Virus record (IMG/VR): IMGVR_UViG_3300043411_000601
Coordinates: 1-49,437 of that record
Strand: one strand, 5' to 3'
Origin: a virus
Length of the DNA: 49,437 nucleotides
The notes under the pieces are model-generated. The model was not told where the DNA came from. It was given only the letters and a program-made list of their open reading frames with translations, and made no database searches. Positions 25,897 through 33,130 of this stretch are shown here, one piece after another; within the stretch, counting starts at the first letter, position 1, and each line of letters opens with the position of its first letter. The translations under genes were made by a program, and so were the position numbers.

Positions 25897-28604
25897 TGAA
25901 CCTCGCAACGCACATCGGCGAGCAGACCAAGCGCGTCAACCTTCAGCCGACCGAGGGGCAGAGGCGCGCCGGCAATTATCAGAAGGGCCACATCAAGGTC
26001 CATGGTCTCGATATCGCCATCGAGAACCCGAAGGGGTCGATGCGCAGCGGCGCGCTGCCTGACGGCAAGAAGTGGACGTCGCAGCTGCCGCACCACTACG
26101 GGTATTTCAAGCGCTCCGAGGGTGGTGATGGCGACCATGTCGACGTCTATGTCGGCCCGCACCTGAAGAGCCCGAAGGTGTTCGTGATCGACCAGCACGA
26201 GCTGGGCAGCAAGTTGTGGGATGAGCACAAGGTGCTGATCGGCTTCGGCAGCAAGCAGCAGGCGCTGGCGGCCTACATCAAGGCGTTCTCGGACGGCAAG
26301 GGGCGCGACCGTATCGGTCACATCGAGACCATGACCATTGACGGCTTTAAGCGATGGCTGCGCGACGGCGAGACCACCAAGCCGATCAAGCGCGCGGCGG
26401 GCGGGCGCGTCGGATATGCCGAAGGCGGTGCGCCGGCGTTCGACCAGACCGAGGAGATTCCGCCGTTCGATCAGACTGAGCCGACCGAGCCCGACGCCGG
26501 TAAACTAGATGCTGCCATGCGCGGAATTACGCAGGGCGCGTCGATGAACTACTTCGACGAATTGAAGGGCGCGCGCGCCGCCGCGCCGAAAATCCCCGGT
26601 ACCGACTGGAATATACCTGAGTTCGTCGGCCCCATCCCAGCGCGGACGCTCGCTGGTGCTGCGCGCACCGGCCTCGGGTACATGACCGGAGCCGACCCGG
26701 AGGGTGTCAAGCAGTACGAGCAGGCTCGCGACGCCGAGCGCCGCGCCGTCACCTCCGCCAAGAAGCAGCACCCGTGGGTCTACGCGGGATCGGAGATGGC
26801 CGGGGCTATCCCGGCCATGGCGGCGCTGCCGGAATTGGGCGCGGCAAAGATGCTGGCACCGGCCGCCAGCGGCATCAAGAAGTTCGGCGCGAGGGTGCTG
26901 GATGCTGCCGCCCTCGGCGGACAGTATGGAGCGGCGGCCGGCGCTGGCAGCGGAGAAAATCTGGCCGAGCGCGCGGTGAATGCCGCCACCGGCCTCGTGA
27001 GTGGCATCGTTGGCGGTGCAGGCGGGCAGGCGGGTGGTGAAGCCGTCGGCGCTGTCGCCAACAAGTTCGGCGCTCCGGTAGTGCAGACCGTGCGCGGCTG
27101 GATGAACCCGGACGGCGAGGCCGCGCGCCGCGTCGCCACCGCACTTCGTGCCGACAATGAACTGATCATGGCCGGCAAGGCGCAGGGCATGACGCCACAG
27201 CAGTGGGCCGCCGCGCGCCAGAACGGCGAGCCTGTGACGCTCGCCGACCTCGGCTCCGCCCACACGCAGTCACTGCTGCGCTCGGCCGCCAACACGTCAC
27301 CGCAGGCGCGCGCGCAACTGGAGAAGGTTATTCAGGAGCGCTTCCTGAGCCAGACCGAGCGCGTCGGCGATACCGTGCGCAAGGCGATCCCGGGCGCGTC
27401 GGGCAATGCTCGCAAGACCGCCGATCAGATCGTCGCCGAATACGACGCCGGCCGCGTGCCTCTCTATCGGCAGGCCTACCAGCAGGGCGACAAGCCGCTG
27501 ATGAGCCCGGCGATGGAGCGCCTGATGGGCAGCGACACGTTCGTCGGAGCGATGAAGCGCGCCATCTCCAGCGGTAAGGACCGGGACGTCACCGAGGGCC
27601 TCGGCGGCTTCAATCCAATGGTAAACGTCACGCCGGATGGGCGTATCGTGTTCAACAAGGGTGCGCAGGGCGTGCCGACTTACCCGAACCTGCAATACTG
27701 GGATCAGGTGAAGCGCGAGCTGGATGATGTCGCGACCAAGGCTTTCCGCTCCGGAGCAAAGGGGGAGGGCGACGTCGCCGGGAAGATGGCGCTGATCCTG
27801 CGTAATGAACTCGACAAGCAGGTCCCGAGCTATGCGAACGCGCGCGGCGTCGCCGCCGACTACTTCGGTGAAAGCAATGCGCTCGCCGCCGGCCGCGCGC
27901 TGGCCGGCAAGAAGCCGGTGGCCGAAGAGGTCAAGGCGATCATGCGCAAGATGAAGCCCGACGAGCGCGCCCTGTTTCAGGAAGGCTACGCCTCGGACCT
28001 CGTCGAGAAGGTCATCAACCGCATGAAGGATACGCAGGACGTCACCAAGGCGATGTTCAATTCGCCGAACGAGCGCCAGCTGGCGGCGGCGATCTTCGGC
28101 CCCGGCGGCATGGCGATGCTGAAGGCACGCATGACGCTGGAGACCATCATGGATGGCGCACGGCAGGCGATGGGAAATTCAACGACCGCACGCCAGTTGA
28201 TAGAGGCCGGCCTCGCCGGCGGTGCCGTCAGTGGGCTCGCCACCGGCTGGGACCCCGGTTCGATGATGGCCGGGGCTACTGGCCTCGCCGGCGCTCGCTA
28301 CGGCAAGAGCGCCCACGCCGGCCTCAGTCAGGTCGCTACCGGTGCAAAGCACATGATCGGCAAGGTCGACGCCAAGACCGCCGCGCGCGTCGCTGAGTTG
28401 CTGACGTCCAACGATCCACGGTTGCTGATGCAGGGCTACCAGATGGCGGCAAAAAGCGAGGCCATCATGCAGGGGCTGCGCAACATCGCCAACCGCGTCG
28501 CCCTCGCCGGGCAGTCCGGCGCGCGCCAGCCGGTCACGGAAGGTGTGCGGACTCTGACGGGACCAGTGGGCGCACGCGCCGAAGAGGAAAAGAAGAACCC
28601 CTAA
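25896..28604 (+). CDS. Internal virion protein with N-terminal inorganic-pyrophosphatase-like domain
   Basis: 902 residues from ATG 25896 (TGATG overlap). Residues 1-160 match the pyrophosphatase-like domain of phage polyvalent proteins: GNYQKGHIKVHGLDIAIENPKG, PHHYGYFKRSEGGDGDHVDVYVG (pyrophosphatase D-x-D-x-x-D signature) and DEHKVLIGFGSKQQALAAYIKAFSDGKG. A KRAAGG/YAEGG element follows. The rest is Ala/Gly-rich with amphipathic and hydrophobic helices (GIVGGAGGQAGGEAVGAVA) like membrane-crossing ejection proteins. It could act on pyrophosphate or nucleotide products during entry, but activity is unproven. Confidence 0.78.
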   Translation: MNLATHIGEQTKRVNLQPTEGQRRAGNYQKGHIKVHGLDIAIENPKGSMRSGALPDGKKWTSQLPHHYGYFKRSEGGDGDHVDVYVGPHLKSPKVFVIDQHELGSKLWDEHKVLIGFGSKQQALAAYIKAFSDGKGRDRIGHIETMTIDGFKRWLRDGETTKPIKRAAGGRVGYAEGGAPAFDQTEEIPPFDQTEPTEPDAGKLDAAMRGITQGASMNYFDELKGARAAAPKIPGTDWNIPEFVGPIPARTLAGAARTGLGYMTGADPEGVKQYEQARDAERRAVTSAKKQHPWVYAGSEMAGAIPAMAALPELGAAKMLAPAASGIKKFGARVLDAAALGGQYGAAAGAGSGENLAERAVNAATGLVSGIVGGAGGQAGGEAVGAVANKFGAPVVQTVRGWMNPDGEAARRVATALRADNELIMAGKAQGMTPQQWAAARQNGEPVTLADLGSAHTQSLLRSAANTSPQARAQLEKVIQERFLSQTERVGDTVRKAIPGASGNARKTADQIVAEYDAGRVPLYRQAYQQGDKPLMSPAMERLMGSDTFVGAMKRAISSGKDRDVTEGLGGFNPMVNVTPDGRIVFNKGAQGVPTYPNLQYWDQVKRELDDVATKAFRSGAKGEGDVAGKMALILRNELDKQVPSYANARGVAADYFGESNALAAGRALAGKKPVAEEVKAIMRKMKPDERALFQEGYASDLVEKVINRMKDTQDVTKAMFNSPNERQLAAAIFGPGGMAMLKARMTLETIMDGARQAMGNSTTARQLIEAGLAGGAVSGLATGWDPGSMMAGATGLAGARYGKSAHAGLSQVATGAKHMIGKVDAKTAARVAELLTSNDPRLLMQGYQMAAKSEAIMQGLRNIANRVALAGQSGARQPVTEGVRTLTGPVGARAEEEKKNP

Positions 28605-28626
28605 CGGGAACGGGATCAGCAGCCAG

Positions 28627-29478
28627 ATGGCTGCCAAAATCACAGGTGTTACGATGGCGGCTATACCGTATGTAGGCAAGTGCTTTCCGACCGCAGCTTT
28701 ATTCTTGGAATATCTCGACGGTATCAAGTTCGGAGCGTGGCGTCCGAAGTTTGTGACGATGCACCACACCGGTGCCCCCAACCTCAAGACGTGGCAGGGT
28801 TACGGCAACCGTCCGGTGCCGATCACCGACGAAAAGTGGATGAAGAATCTCGCGGGCTACTATGGCAACGAACTCGGGTGGAGTTCCGGGCCGCAATTCT
28901 TTTTCACGCCAAAGAACTTCTGCGTCCTGTCGTTGCCTGACCGGCGTGGTGTGCATGCGGTGTCGTTCAACGCCATGTCGTGGGGCGTCGAGTGCGTCGG
29001 CAACTTCGATCTGGATATCTTCTCGCCGGAACTGGCGAACTGGTATGCCGAGGGCATGGCCTGCCTCCACATCGCTGCCGGCCTCGATCCGGACAACTAC
29101 AAATTCAAGGAGCGTGGTCTCCACTTCCACCGCGACGACCCGAGGACGAGTAAGACCTGTCCGGGCAAGAAGGTCGACAAGGGGGCTATGGTAAGGCTGA
29201 TCGAGATGCGGATCGCGGCGATGACGGGCGGTTCCCACGAGGATGACGTTCAGCCGCCACCGGTCGCCACATCGAACCGCACCGGCGTCGTCAATGTCGC
29301 CCTGAGTGATTTTCTCAATGTGCGCGATCAGCCGACCGGTAAGTCGCCGGTGGTGCGGGTGCTGCATCGCGGCGACCTCGTCACAATCACCGGAGAAGCC
29401 AAGAACGGCGACACGCTCTGGTATGAGGTCTCGGGAGGGGACTTTGTCGCGGCGCGGTACGTGACGCTGACGTCGTAA
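28627..29478 (+). CDS. Endolysin: N-acetylmuramoyl-L-alanine amidase with SH3 domain
   Basis: 283 residues from ATG 28627 (ATG 28654 is an alternative). The amidase_2-type core is visible: VTMHHTGAPNL (zinc His), WSSGPQFFFT, SWGVECVGNFDLD, and LHFHRDDPRTSKTCPGKKVDK (zinc His/Cys region). After a Pro linker (DVQPPPVATSN) an SH3b domain follows (VVNVALSDFLNVRDQPTGKSPVVRVLHRGDLVTITGEAKNG). It cleaves the cell-wall peptide bond for lysis. No signal peptide is seen, so it needs a holin. Confidence 0.88.
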   Translation: MAAKITGVTMAAIPYVGKCFPTAALFLEYLDGIKFGAWRPKFVTMHHTGAPNLKTWQGYGNRPVPITDEKWMKNLAGYYGNELGWSSGPQFFFTPKNFCVLSLPDRRGVHAVSFNAMSWGVECVGNFDLDIFSPELANWYAEGMACLHIAAGLDPDNYKFKERGLHFHRDDPRTSKTCPGKKVDKGAMVRLIEMRIAAMTGGSHEDDVQPPPVATSNRTGVVNVALSDFLNVRDQPTGKSPVVRVLHRGDLVTITGEAKNGDTLWYEVSGGDFVAARYVTLTS

Positions 29479-29555
29479 GGGTAGCGTCAGCATACTACCT
29501 GTGGTACGCAGCGACGGAAGGGTGTCGTCGAACGAGGCGTGAAGGGATCGGGAAA

Positions 29556-29909
29556 ATGCAACTCAACGCGAAGCAAGTCATTGTTATTATCCTCGCGATG
29601 ATCGGTTTCACAGCCACCGGCATCCAGCAGTTGGAGCCGGTACTCGGTGTCACGATGGTGAAGGCTATCGCATCCATCTGCACGTTTGTCGGCGGCCTGA
29701 TGGCTGCGGCGATGGCCCCATTTCTCAGCAACGCGAGCCTCGTCAAGGATGCCAGCAACGTGACTGGCGTCGAACCGATCCGGATCAATCCGCAGGCCAA
29801 TCAGGCGCTCGCAGCTCTCGCGGTCGATCCGTCGTTCAGCAATATCGGTCCATCCGAACACGAGTACGAAGCCGTCGAGGCCAAGGCATCAGGAGCAACC
29901 GCATCATGA
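29556..29909 (+). CDS. Holin candidate (two transmembrane segments)
   Basis: 117 residues. Two hydrophobic segments at about residues 6-24 (KQVIVIILAMIGFTATGIQ) and 33-56 (TMVKAIASICTFVGGLMAAAMAPF) are followed by a soluble acidic tail. Placement directly after the endolysin supports a holin that opens the inner membrane. The ATGA overlap with the lipoprotein gene places it in a lysis cassette. Confidence 0.7.
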   Translation: MQLNAKQVIVIILAMIGFTATGIQQLEPVLGVTMVKAIASICTFVGGLMAAAMAPFLSNASLVKDASNVTGVEPIRINPQANQALAALAVDPSFSNIGPSEHEYEAVEAKASGATAS

Positions 29910-30325
29910 GGATGATTAGAATCATCGGAGCGATACTCGTCGCCGGCCTGTCGCTTGCCGGATGCGCCCGCTTCGAGAAGACGCTGGAGATCGCCAGCGG
30001 CGTCTACAAGGTCGCCACCGAAACGACGGTGCCGGCCGAGGTGGTGATACCCACAGCCAACGCCTTCAACATCCTGAAGGCCGGCGCGACCAATTACGGG
30101 CGCTACTGCATCCAGCAGCAGATGGTGCCATCGATCTGCAGCGCCACCACGCGCCGCTACGTGATCAGGGCCGTGCGCGCCGGCACCCGGGCACGCGACC
30201 AGATGACAGCGAGCGTGGAGCGCGGCGAGCCGGCACTGTCGTCCATCTACAACGTGCTGGTGGCGGCGGTGAACGACCTGAAGGTCTCGCCGGCATCCAA
30301 TGCCCAGTTCGGAGTCGCGCCATGA
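29906..30325 (+). CDS. Lipoprotein of the lysis cassette
   Basis: 139 residues with a clear lipoprotein signal: basic start MRMIR, hydrophobic run, lipobox L-A-G-C with the cysteine at residue 20. The mature part is helical with two cysteines (RYCIQQQMVPSICS). It would be anchored to the outer membrane. Beside holin and endolysin genes an outer-membrane spanin-like role is possible, but the mature part is longer than a typical Rz1. Confidence 0.7.
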   Translation: MRMIRIIGAILVAGLSLAGCARFEKTLEIASGVYKVATETTVPAEVVIPTANAFNILKAGATNYGRYCIQQQMVPSICSATTRRYVIRAVRAGTRARDQMTASVERGEPALSSIYNVLVAAVNDLKVSPASNAQFGVAP

Positions 30326-30636
30326 ATGCCGCAATGATCGTCACCACCGTCGGCAACGTCCTCGGCCTGATCACCCAGATACTTCCGCTCGTCGGGGTGA
30401 AGAACACCGAGGCCATCGGCGGGATCGTCAAGACCATCACCGATATGGCTCCTCTGGTCACCGACCAGATCAGCGCAACCTACACCGGCGTGAAGAACAT
30501 CATCGCGTCAGTCGGATCGCATCCGGCTACCACCGAGGAGCAGCTTGCGGCGCTGATGGCGTTCAACAAGCAGGTCGATGATGCGTGGGATGCTATCGAA
30601 CGGCAACTCGATCCCGACACCCCATCGAACACCTAA
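30322..30636 (+). CDS. Small hydrophobic phage protein
   Basis: 104 residues, ATGA overlap with the lipoprotein gene. The N-terminal half is hydrophobic (MIVTTVGNVLGLITQILPLVGV) with a helical, more polar C-terminus. It may be a membrane-associated lysis accessory. Function unknown. Confidence 0.6.
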   Translation: MNAAMIVTTVGNVLGLITQILPLVGVKNTEAIGGIVKTITDMAPLVTDQISATYTGVKNIIASVGSHPATTEEQLAALMAFNKQVDDAWDAIERQLDPDTPSNT

Positions 30637-30651
30637 GTCGATGGTGGTGGA

Positions 30652-30837
30652 ATGCCGGAGTGGGTTGAGAAGGTAATAACCGCCAGTCCGGCCGCGATCT
30701 TTGCCGTCATGTGGTGGCTGGAGCGGACAGAGCGCGTTGCAATTATGGAGCGGGCACTGGCCGCGATGATTGAAACTAAATCGACGCTTCAGGCGTTGGC
30801 CTCTATCTTGAAGTCAACCGGAAGGCCGGATTCATGA
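30652..30837 (+). CDS. Small single-pass membrane protein
   Basis: 61 residues. A short hydrophobic stretch (SPAAIFAVMWWL) is followed by a helical segment (RALAAMIETKSTLQALASIL) that could be a coiled coil. This layout fits an inner-membrane spanin-like or holin-accessory protein, though it is short. The stop overlaps the next ATG. Confidence 0.6.
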   Translation: MPEWVEKVITASPAAIFAVMWWLERTERVAIMERALAAMIETKSTLQALASILKSTGRPDS

Positions 30838-31070
30838 GCAGCGTGGCTCTTAAAACTTGGGCATGGCCGTTCTGGCGCAGCGGATTGTGCAGCCGGTACA
30901 TGCAAGCCGCCGACGATCTGATCAAGGTGGCCAAGGACCTGCGGTCTGATCTGGAGGCCTTCGAGAAGGCCCCGGACCCGTTCGCGGCTCTCGTCTCCAC
31001 CGTCCACAACAATAAAGAGTTCGAAAGATTTCTCGAACATCCTGTTGACAGGCCGGTAAACCGGGTGTAG
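30834..31070 (+). CDS. Small phage protein ending the late operon
   Basis: 78 residues, ATGA overlap. Basic/aromatic N-terminus (LKTWAWPFWRSGLCSRY), then a charged helix (ADDLIKVAKDLRSDLEAFEKA). No known domain. It is the last protein gene before the tRNA array, and a hairpin (31084-31100) follows its stop. Confidence 0.6.
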   Translation: MSSVALKTWAWPFWRSGLCSRYMQAADDLIKVAKDLRSDLEAFEKAPDPFAALVSTVHNNKEFERFLEHPVDRPVNRV

Positions 31071-31423
31071 ACGCTCGGCCCCATCGGACAAGCCGTCCGA
31101 ACAACATCGAGACTTCGCCGTGCAACATCGCCGCACATATACGCCAGCCACCTCGCCGCTAAATCAGCGGACGTGGTCGTTTGCGTGCGTGATGGAATCC
31201 GGTTTGATCGATAGCCCCAAGGGGCGCAAAGACTAAACGGCAGCGGGCCCGCCCTCTGCCTCCCCGGCAGAGAAAGACCCGCACAAAATCCCCCCGTGCG
31301 ATCCTGCCAGAAGAATACCGACGACCGTCGCCGCTTACGAGCGTCCCGGCGTCTAGACCCGGGCGTGTACGGGCGGCCAGTTTGCTGTTCGTGGTTTCAC
31401 AGGGTCGAAAAACTGTTCTTCGT
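31071..31423 (+). other. Structured non-coding leader before the tRNA array
   Basis: 353 bases without a credible gene. Hairpins seen: TCGGAC/GTCCGA (31084-31100); CCGCT/AGCGG (31156-31170); and a nested element, outer GCGGG/CCCGC (31243-31247, 31278-31282) enclosing a 7-bp CTCTGCC/GGCAGAG stem with a 5-nt loop (31254-31272). It could hold an ncRNA, a processing leader for the tRNA transcript, or worn tRNA remnants. No clear promoter was found. Confidence 0.4.
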
Positions 31424-31498
31424 GCTGCTGTAGTTCAGTGGCAGAACGCCTGCCTTGTAAGCAGGATGTCCGGCGTCCGATTCGTCGCGGCAGCACCA
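31424..31498 (+). tRNA. tRNA-Thr(TGT)
   Basis: Acceptor GCTGCTG/CGGCAGC, D-stem GTTC/GAAC, anticodon stem CCTGC/GCAGG with loop CTTGTAA, T-stem CGGCG/CGTCG with loop TCCGATT, encoded CCA. First tRNA of the array. Confidence 0.9.
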
Positions 31499-31508
31499 AG
31501 CACAGATT

Positions 31509-31582
31509 GCCCCTGAAGCATTGTGACGATGCACGGCCCTCGTAGCGCCGTGAGCGGTGTTTGATTCACCGCAGGGGCTCCA
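31509..31582 (+). tRNA. tRNA-Thr(CGT)
   Basis: Acceptor GCCCCTG/CAGGGGC, D-stem GCAT/ATGC, anticodon loop CTCGTAG with a C-C mismatch closing the stem (31-39), T-stem CGGTG/CACCG with loop TTTGATT, discriminator T, encoded CCA. Confidence 0.82.
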
Positions 31583-31684
31583 AGTAGGGAGGGGCATGGG
31601 TTCAAATCCCATCATGAGCATCCCGGTGCATGTCACCGGTCCAGCCCGTGTAGCTCAGTCCGGTAGAGCGCTCCCGCTTTCTTC
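31583..31684 (+). other. Candidate circularly permuted tRNA (3' half before 5' half)
   Basis: Upstream is a tRNA 3' half: GGGAG (31587-31591), variable GGGC, T-arm ATGGG-TTCAAAT-CCCAT (31596-31612), acceptor strand CATGAGC (31613-31619) and A. Then comes a spacer with a CCGGT/ACCGG hairpin. Downstream is a 5' half: GCCCGTG (31644-31650), TA, D-arm GCTC-AGTCCGGTA-GAGC, G, CTCCC (31671-31675). CTCCC pairs fully with GGGAG, and GCCCGTG pairs with CATGAGC at six of seven positions (one C-A mismatch, one G-U). The halves abut complete tRNA-Thr genes on both sides. Alternatives are two unrelated fragments left by deletions. The anticodon is not determinable. Confidence 0.5.
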
Positions 31685-31758
31685 GCCCGCTTATTTCAAT
31701 GGCAGAATGGCTCTTTGGTAAGGAGTTGACGCTGGATCGTAACCAGCAGTGGGCACCA
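31685..31758 (+). tRNA. tRNA-Thr(GGT)
   Basis: Acceptor GCCCGCT/AGTGGGC, anticodon stem GCTCT/GGAGT with loop TTGGTAA, T-stem GCTGG/CCAGC with unusual loop ATCGTAA (no T54), encoded CCA. Its 5' end directly follows the orphan 5' tRNA half. Confidence 0.85.
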
Positions 31759-31763
31759 TCAAT

Positions 31764-31848
31764 GCGAGGCTGGCGGAACTGGCAGACGCGCTGCACTCAG
31801 ACTGCAGTGAAGAAATTCGTGGGAGTTCGACCCTCCCGTCTCGCACCA
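31764..31848 (+). tRNA. tRNA-Leu(CAG)
   Basis: Acceptor GCGAGGC/GTCTCGC, long variable arm typical of class II, anticodon stem CTGCA/TGCAG with loop CTCAGAC, T-loop TTCGACC, encoded CCA. Confidence 0.92.
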
Positions 31849-31853
31849 AATTA

Positions 31854-31942
31854 GCCGGGTTGGCGGAATGGTAGACGCCGACGCCTCAAAAGCGCTCCGA
31901 TCAGTGATGATCATGCGAGTTCGAATCTCGCACCCGGTACCA
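31854..31942 (+). tRNA. tRNA-Leu(CAA)
   Basis: Acceptor GCCGGGT/ACCCGGT, class II variable arm (GATCAGTGATGATC), anticodon loop CTCAAAA with a partly mismatched stem, T-loop TTCGAAT, encoded CCA. An HNH gene starts two bases after the CCA. Confidence 0.9.
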
Positions 31943-31944
31943 TC

Positions 31945-32337
31945 ATGAGCGAAAAGAAAAGATCACTGCTTGGTATGCCGATAGGCACCGCAGCTCACCG
32001 CCTTCGACAGGCTGTGCTATTTGCACTGGTGGTTAAAGCCGGAAAGAATTTTTGCCATCGGTGTGGTGGCGAGATCGTCTCGGCCGAGGAGATGTCTCTC
32101 GATCATGTCGAGTCATGGGAGGGAGCTGCTGATCCGATTGCAGCATTCTTTGATGTCGACAATGTCGGCTTCTCGCATCGGCCCTGCAACTACGGCGCGG
32201 CCTTAAGGCCAAACAAAATCTACGCCTCAAAGTTAGAGGCGGATCGAGCTAGTGATCGCAGACGCACCCCGCAGAGGGTCGCCACCAAGAGAGCGCGCCG
32301 AGCCCGGCTGCGCGAGGCTGGTCTGCCGTATCACTGA
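31945..32337 (+). CDS. HNH endonuclease inside the tRNA array
   Basis: 130 residues from ATG 31945. HNH/zinc signature: NFCHRCGGEIVSAEEMSLDHVESW, then DNVGFSHRPCNYGAALRPNK; the C-terminus is strongly basic (RRTPQRVATKRARRARLRE). It sits between tRNA-Leu(CAA) and tRNA-Val(TAC) on the same strand. It is probably a homing-type enzyme using the conserved tRNA region as a safe site, and would be co-transcribed with the tRNAs. Confidence 0.85.
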   Translation: MSEKKRSLLGMPIGTAAHRLRQAVLFALVVKAGKNFCHRCGGEIVSAEEMSLDHVESWEGAADPIAAFFDVDNVGFSHRPCNYGAALRPNKIYASKLEADRASDRRRTPQRVATKRARRARLREAGLPYH

Positions 32338-32347
32338 TCAAATTCAC

Positions 32348-32422
32348 GCCCCCTGAGCCAGATGGGAAGGCACCGGTTTTACACGCCGGCAAGACGCGGC
32401 TCGATCCCGCGAGGGGGTACCA
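32348..32422 (+). tRNA. tRNA-Val(TAC)
   Basis: Acceptor GCCCCCT/AGGGGGT, D-stem GCC/GGC, anticodon stem CCGGT/GCCGG with loop TTTACAC, T-stem CGCGG/CCGCG with loop CTCGATC, encoded CCA. Confidence 0.88.
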
Positions 32423-32427
32423 ACAAC

Positions 32428-32502
32428 GCGCGCTTAGATCATCAGCGGATCGCCTGCGTGACATGCAGGAGGCGGCAGGGGCAGCACCTGCAGCGCGCAC
32501 CA
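32428..32502 (+). tRNA. tRNA-Val(GAC)
   Basis: Acceptor GCGCGCT/AGCGCGC, D-stem GATC/GATC, anticodon stem CCTGC/GCAGG with loop GTGACAT, T-stem GCAGG/CCTGC with non-canonical loop GGCAGCA, encoded CCA. Confidence 0.82.
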
Positions 32503-32507
32503 TCAAC

Positions 32508-32581
32508 GGTCCCTTCGTCTAATAGTAGGGCACGCGGCCGATAACCGTGGAGCGGCGGGGCAGAACCGTCAGGGACTACCA
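32508..32581 (+). tRNA. tRNA-Ile(GAT)
   Basis: Acceptor GGTCCCT/AGGGACT, anticodon stem CGCGG/CCGTG with loop CCGATAA, so position 33 is C instead of the near-universal U. T-stem GGCGG/CCGTC with non-canonical loop GGCAGAA, encoded CCA. Confidence 0.78.
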
Positions 32582-32594
32582 ACAGGAGCACACC

Positions 32595-32717
32595 ATGTGC
32601 GTTCATTGCGACACCGGCGACAAGCCGACGAAGCTGAAGCGTCAGTGGGTGCATCACACGCCGGCCACCGGCCGCATCGTGGTCTGCACCGCGCACGATC
32701 TGAAACCCGGGTCCTGA
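32595..32717 (+). CDS. 40-residue CxxC protein between tRNAs
   Basis: ATG 32595 with AGGAG (32584-32588) six bases upstream. The 40-residue product has CVHC near the N-terminus, WVHH in the middle and VVCTAH near the end, a Cys/His set that could bind one zinc. It lies between tRNA-Ile and tRNA-Lys. No homology is claimed. The strong ribosome-binding site and compact Cys/His pattern argue for a real small protein. Confidence 0.6.
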   Translation: MCVHCDTGDKPTKLKRQWVHHTPATGRIVVCTAHDLKPGS

Positions 32718-32719
32718 TT

Positions 32720-32794
32720 GGACCCGGAGTAGGAAAGTAGCACGCTGGCCTTTTAACCCATGCGAACTCGGGGCAGTACCGAGCGGGTTCACCA
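32720..32794 (+). tRNA. tRNA-Lys(TTT)
   Basis: Acceptor GGACCCG/CGGGTTC, anticodon loop CTTTTAA with only three firm pairs in its stem (CTGGC/CCCAT), T-stem CTCGG/CCGAG with non-canonical loop GGCAGTA, encoded CCA. Confidence 0.78.
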
Positions 32795-32800
32795 ATTCGA

Positions 32801-32875
32801 GGGCTCCTAGCATAAAGGCAATGCGCTGGCCTCTTAACCCATGAGAACACGGATCGTTACCGTGGGAGCCCACCA
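32801..32875 (+). tRNA. tRNA-Lys(CTT)
   Basis: Acceptor GGGCTCC/GGAGCCC, D-stem GCAT/ATGC, anticodon loop CTCTTAA with the same weak CTGGC/CCCAT stem as tRNA-Lys(TTT), T-stem CACGG/CCGTG with loop ATCGTTA, encoded CCA. Confidence 0.8.
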
Positions 32876-32880
32876 ACAAC

Positions 32881-32967
32881 GTGCATGTGTCGGAACTGGT
32901 AGACGAGCAGCCCTGAGAAGGCTGTGGCCGCAAGGTCGTCGGTGTTCGAGTCACCGTATGCACACCA
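32881..32967 (+). tRNA. tRNA-Leu(GAG)
   Basis: Acceptor GTGCATG/TATGCAC, class II variable arm (GGCCGCAAGGTC), anticodon stem CAGCC/GGCTG with loop CTGAGAA, T-loop TTCGAGT, encoded CCA. Confidence 0.9.
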
Positions 32968-32971
32968 TCAT

Positions 32972-33046
32972 GGCCCTATAGCTCAACGGTAGAGCACCCG
33001 CCTGTCGAGCGGAAGGTCCGGGGGTCAGCACCCCGTAGGGTCGCCA
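32972..33046 (+). tRNA. tRNA-Asp(GTC)
   Basis: Acceptor GGCCCTA/TAGGGTC, D-stem GCTC/GAGC, anticodon loop CTGTCGA, discriminator G as expected for Asp, T-stem CGGGG/CCCCG with non-canonical loop GTCAGCA, encoded CCA. Confidence 0.85.
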
Positions 33047-33051
33047 TTTAT

Positions 33052-33125
33052 CTCTGCAAAGCTCGTGAGAAGAGCGCCGCCCTTGGAAGGCGGAGGACGG
33101 AAGGCGGAACTCCGTGCGGAGACCA
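33052..33125 (+). tRNA. tRNA-Pro(TGG)
   Basis: Acceptor CTCTGCA/TGCGGAG, D-stem GCTC/GAGC, anticodon stem CCGCC/GGCGG with loop CTTGGAA, T-stem CGGAA/CTCCG (last pair A-C) with non-canonical loop GGCGGAA, encoded CCA. Confidence 0.8.
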
Positions 33126-33130
33126 GTTTC

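Noticed and set aside
31583-31684. Permuted tmRNA
   Set aside because: The D-arm is a full canonical tRNA D-arm and no tag-peptide frame is present; it fits a tRNA, not tmRNA.
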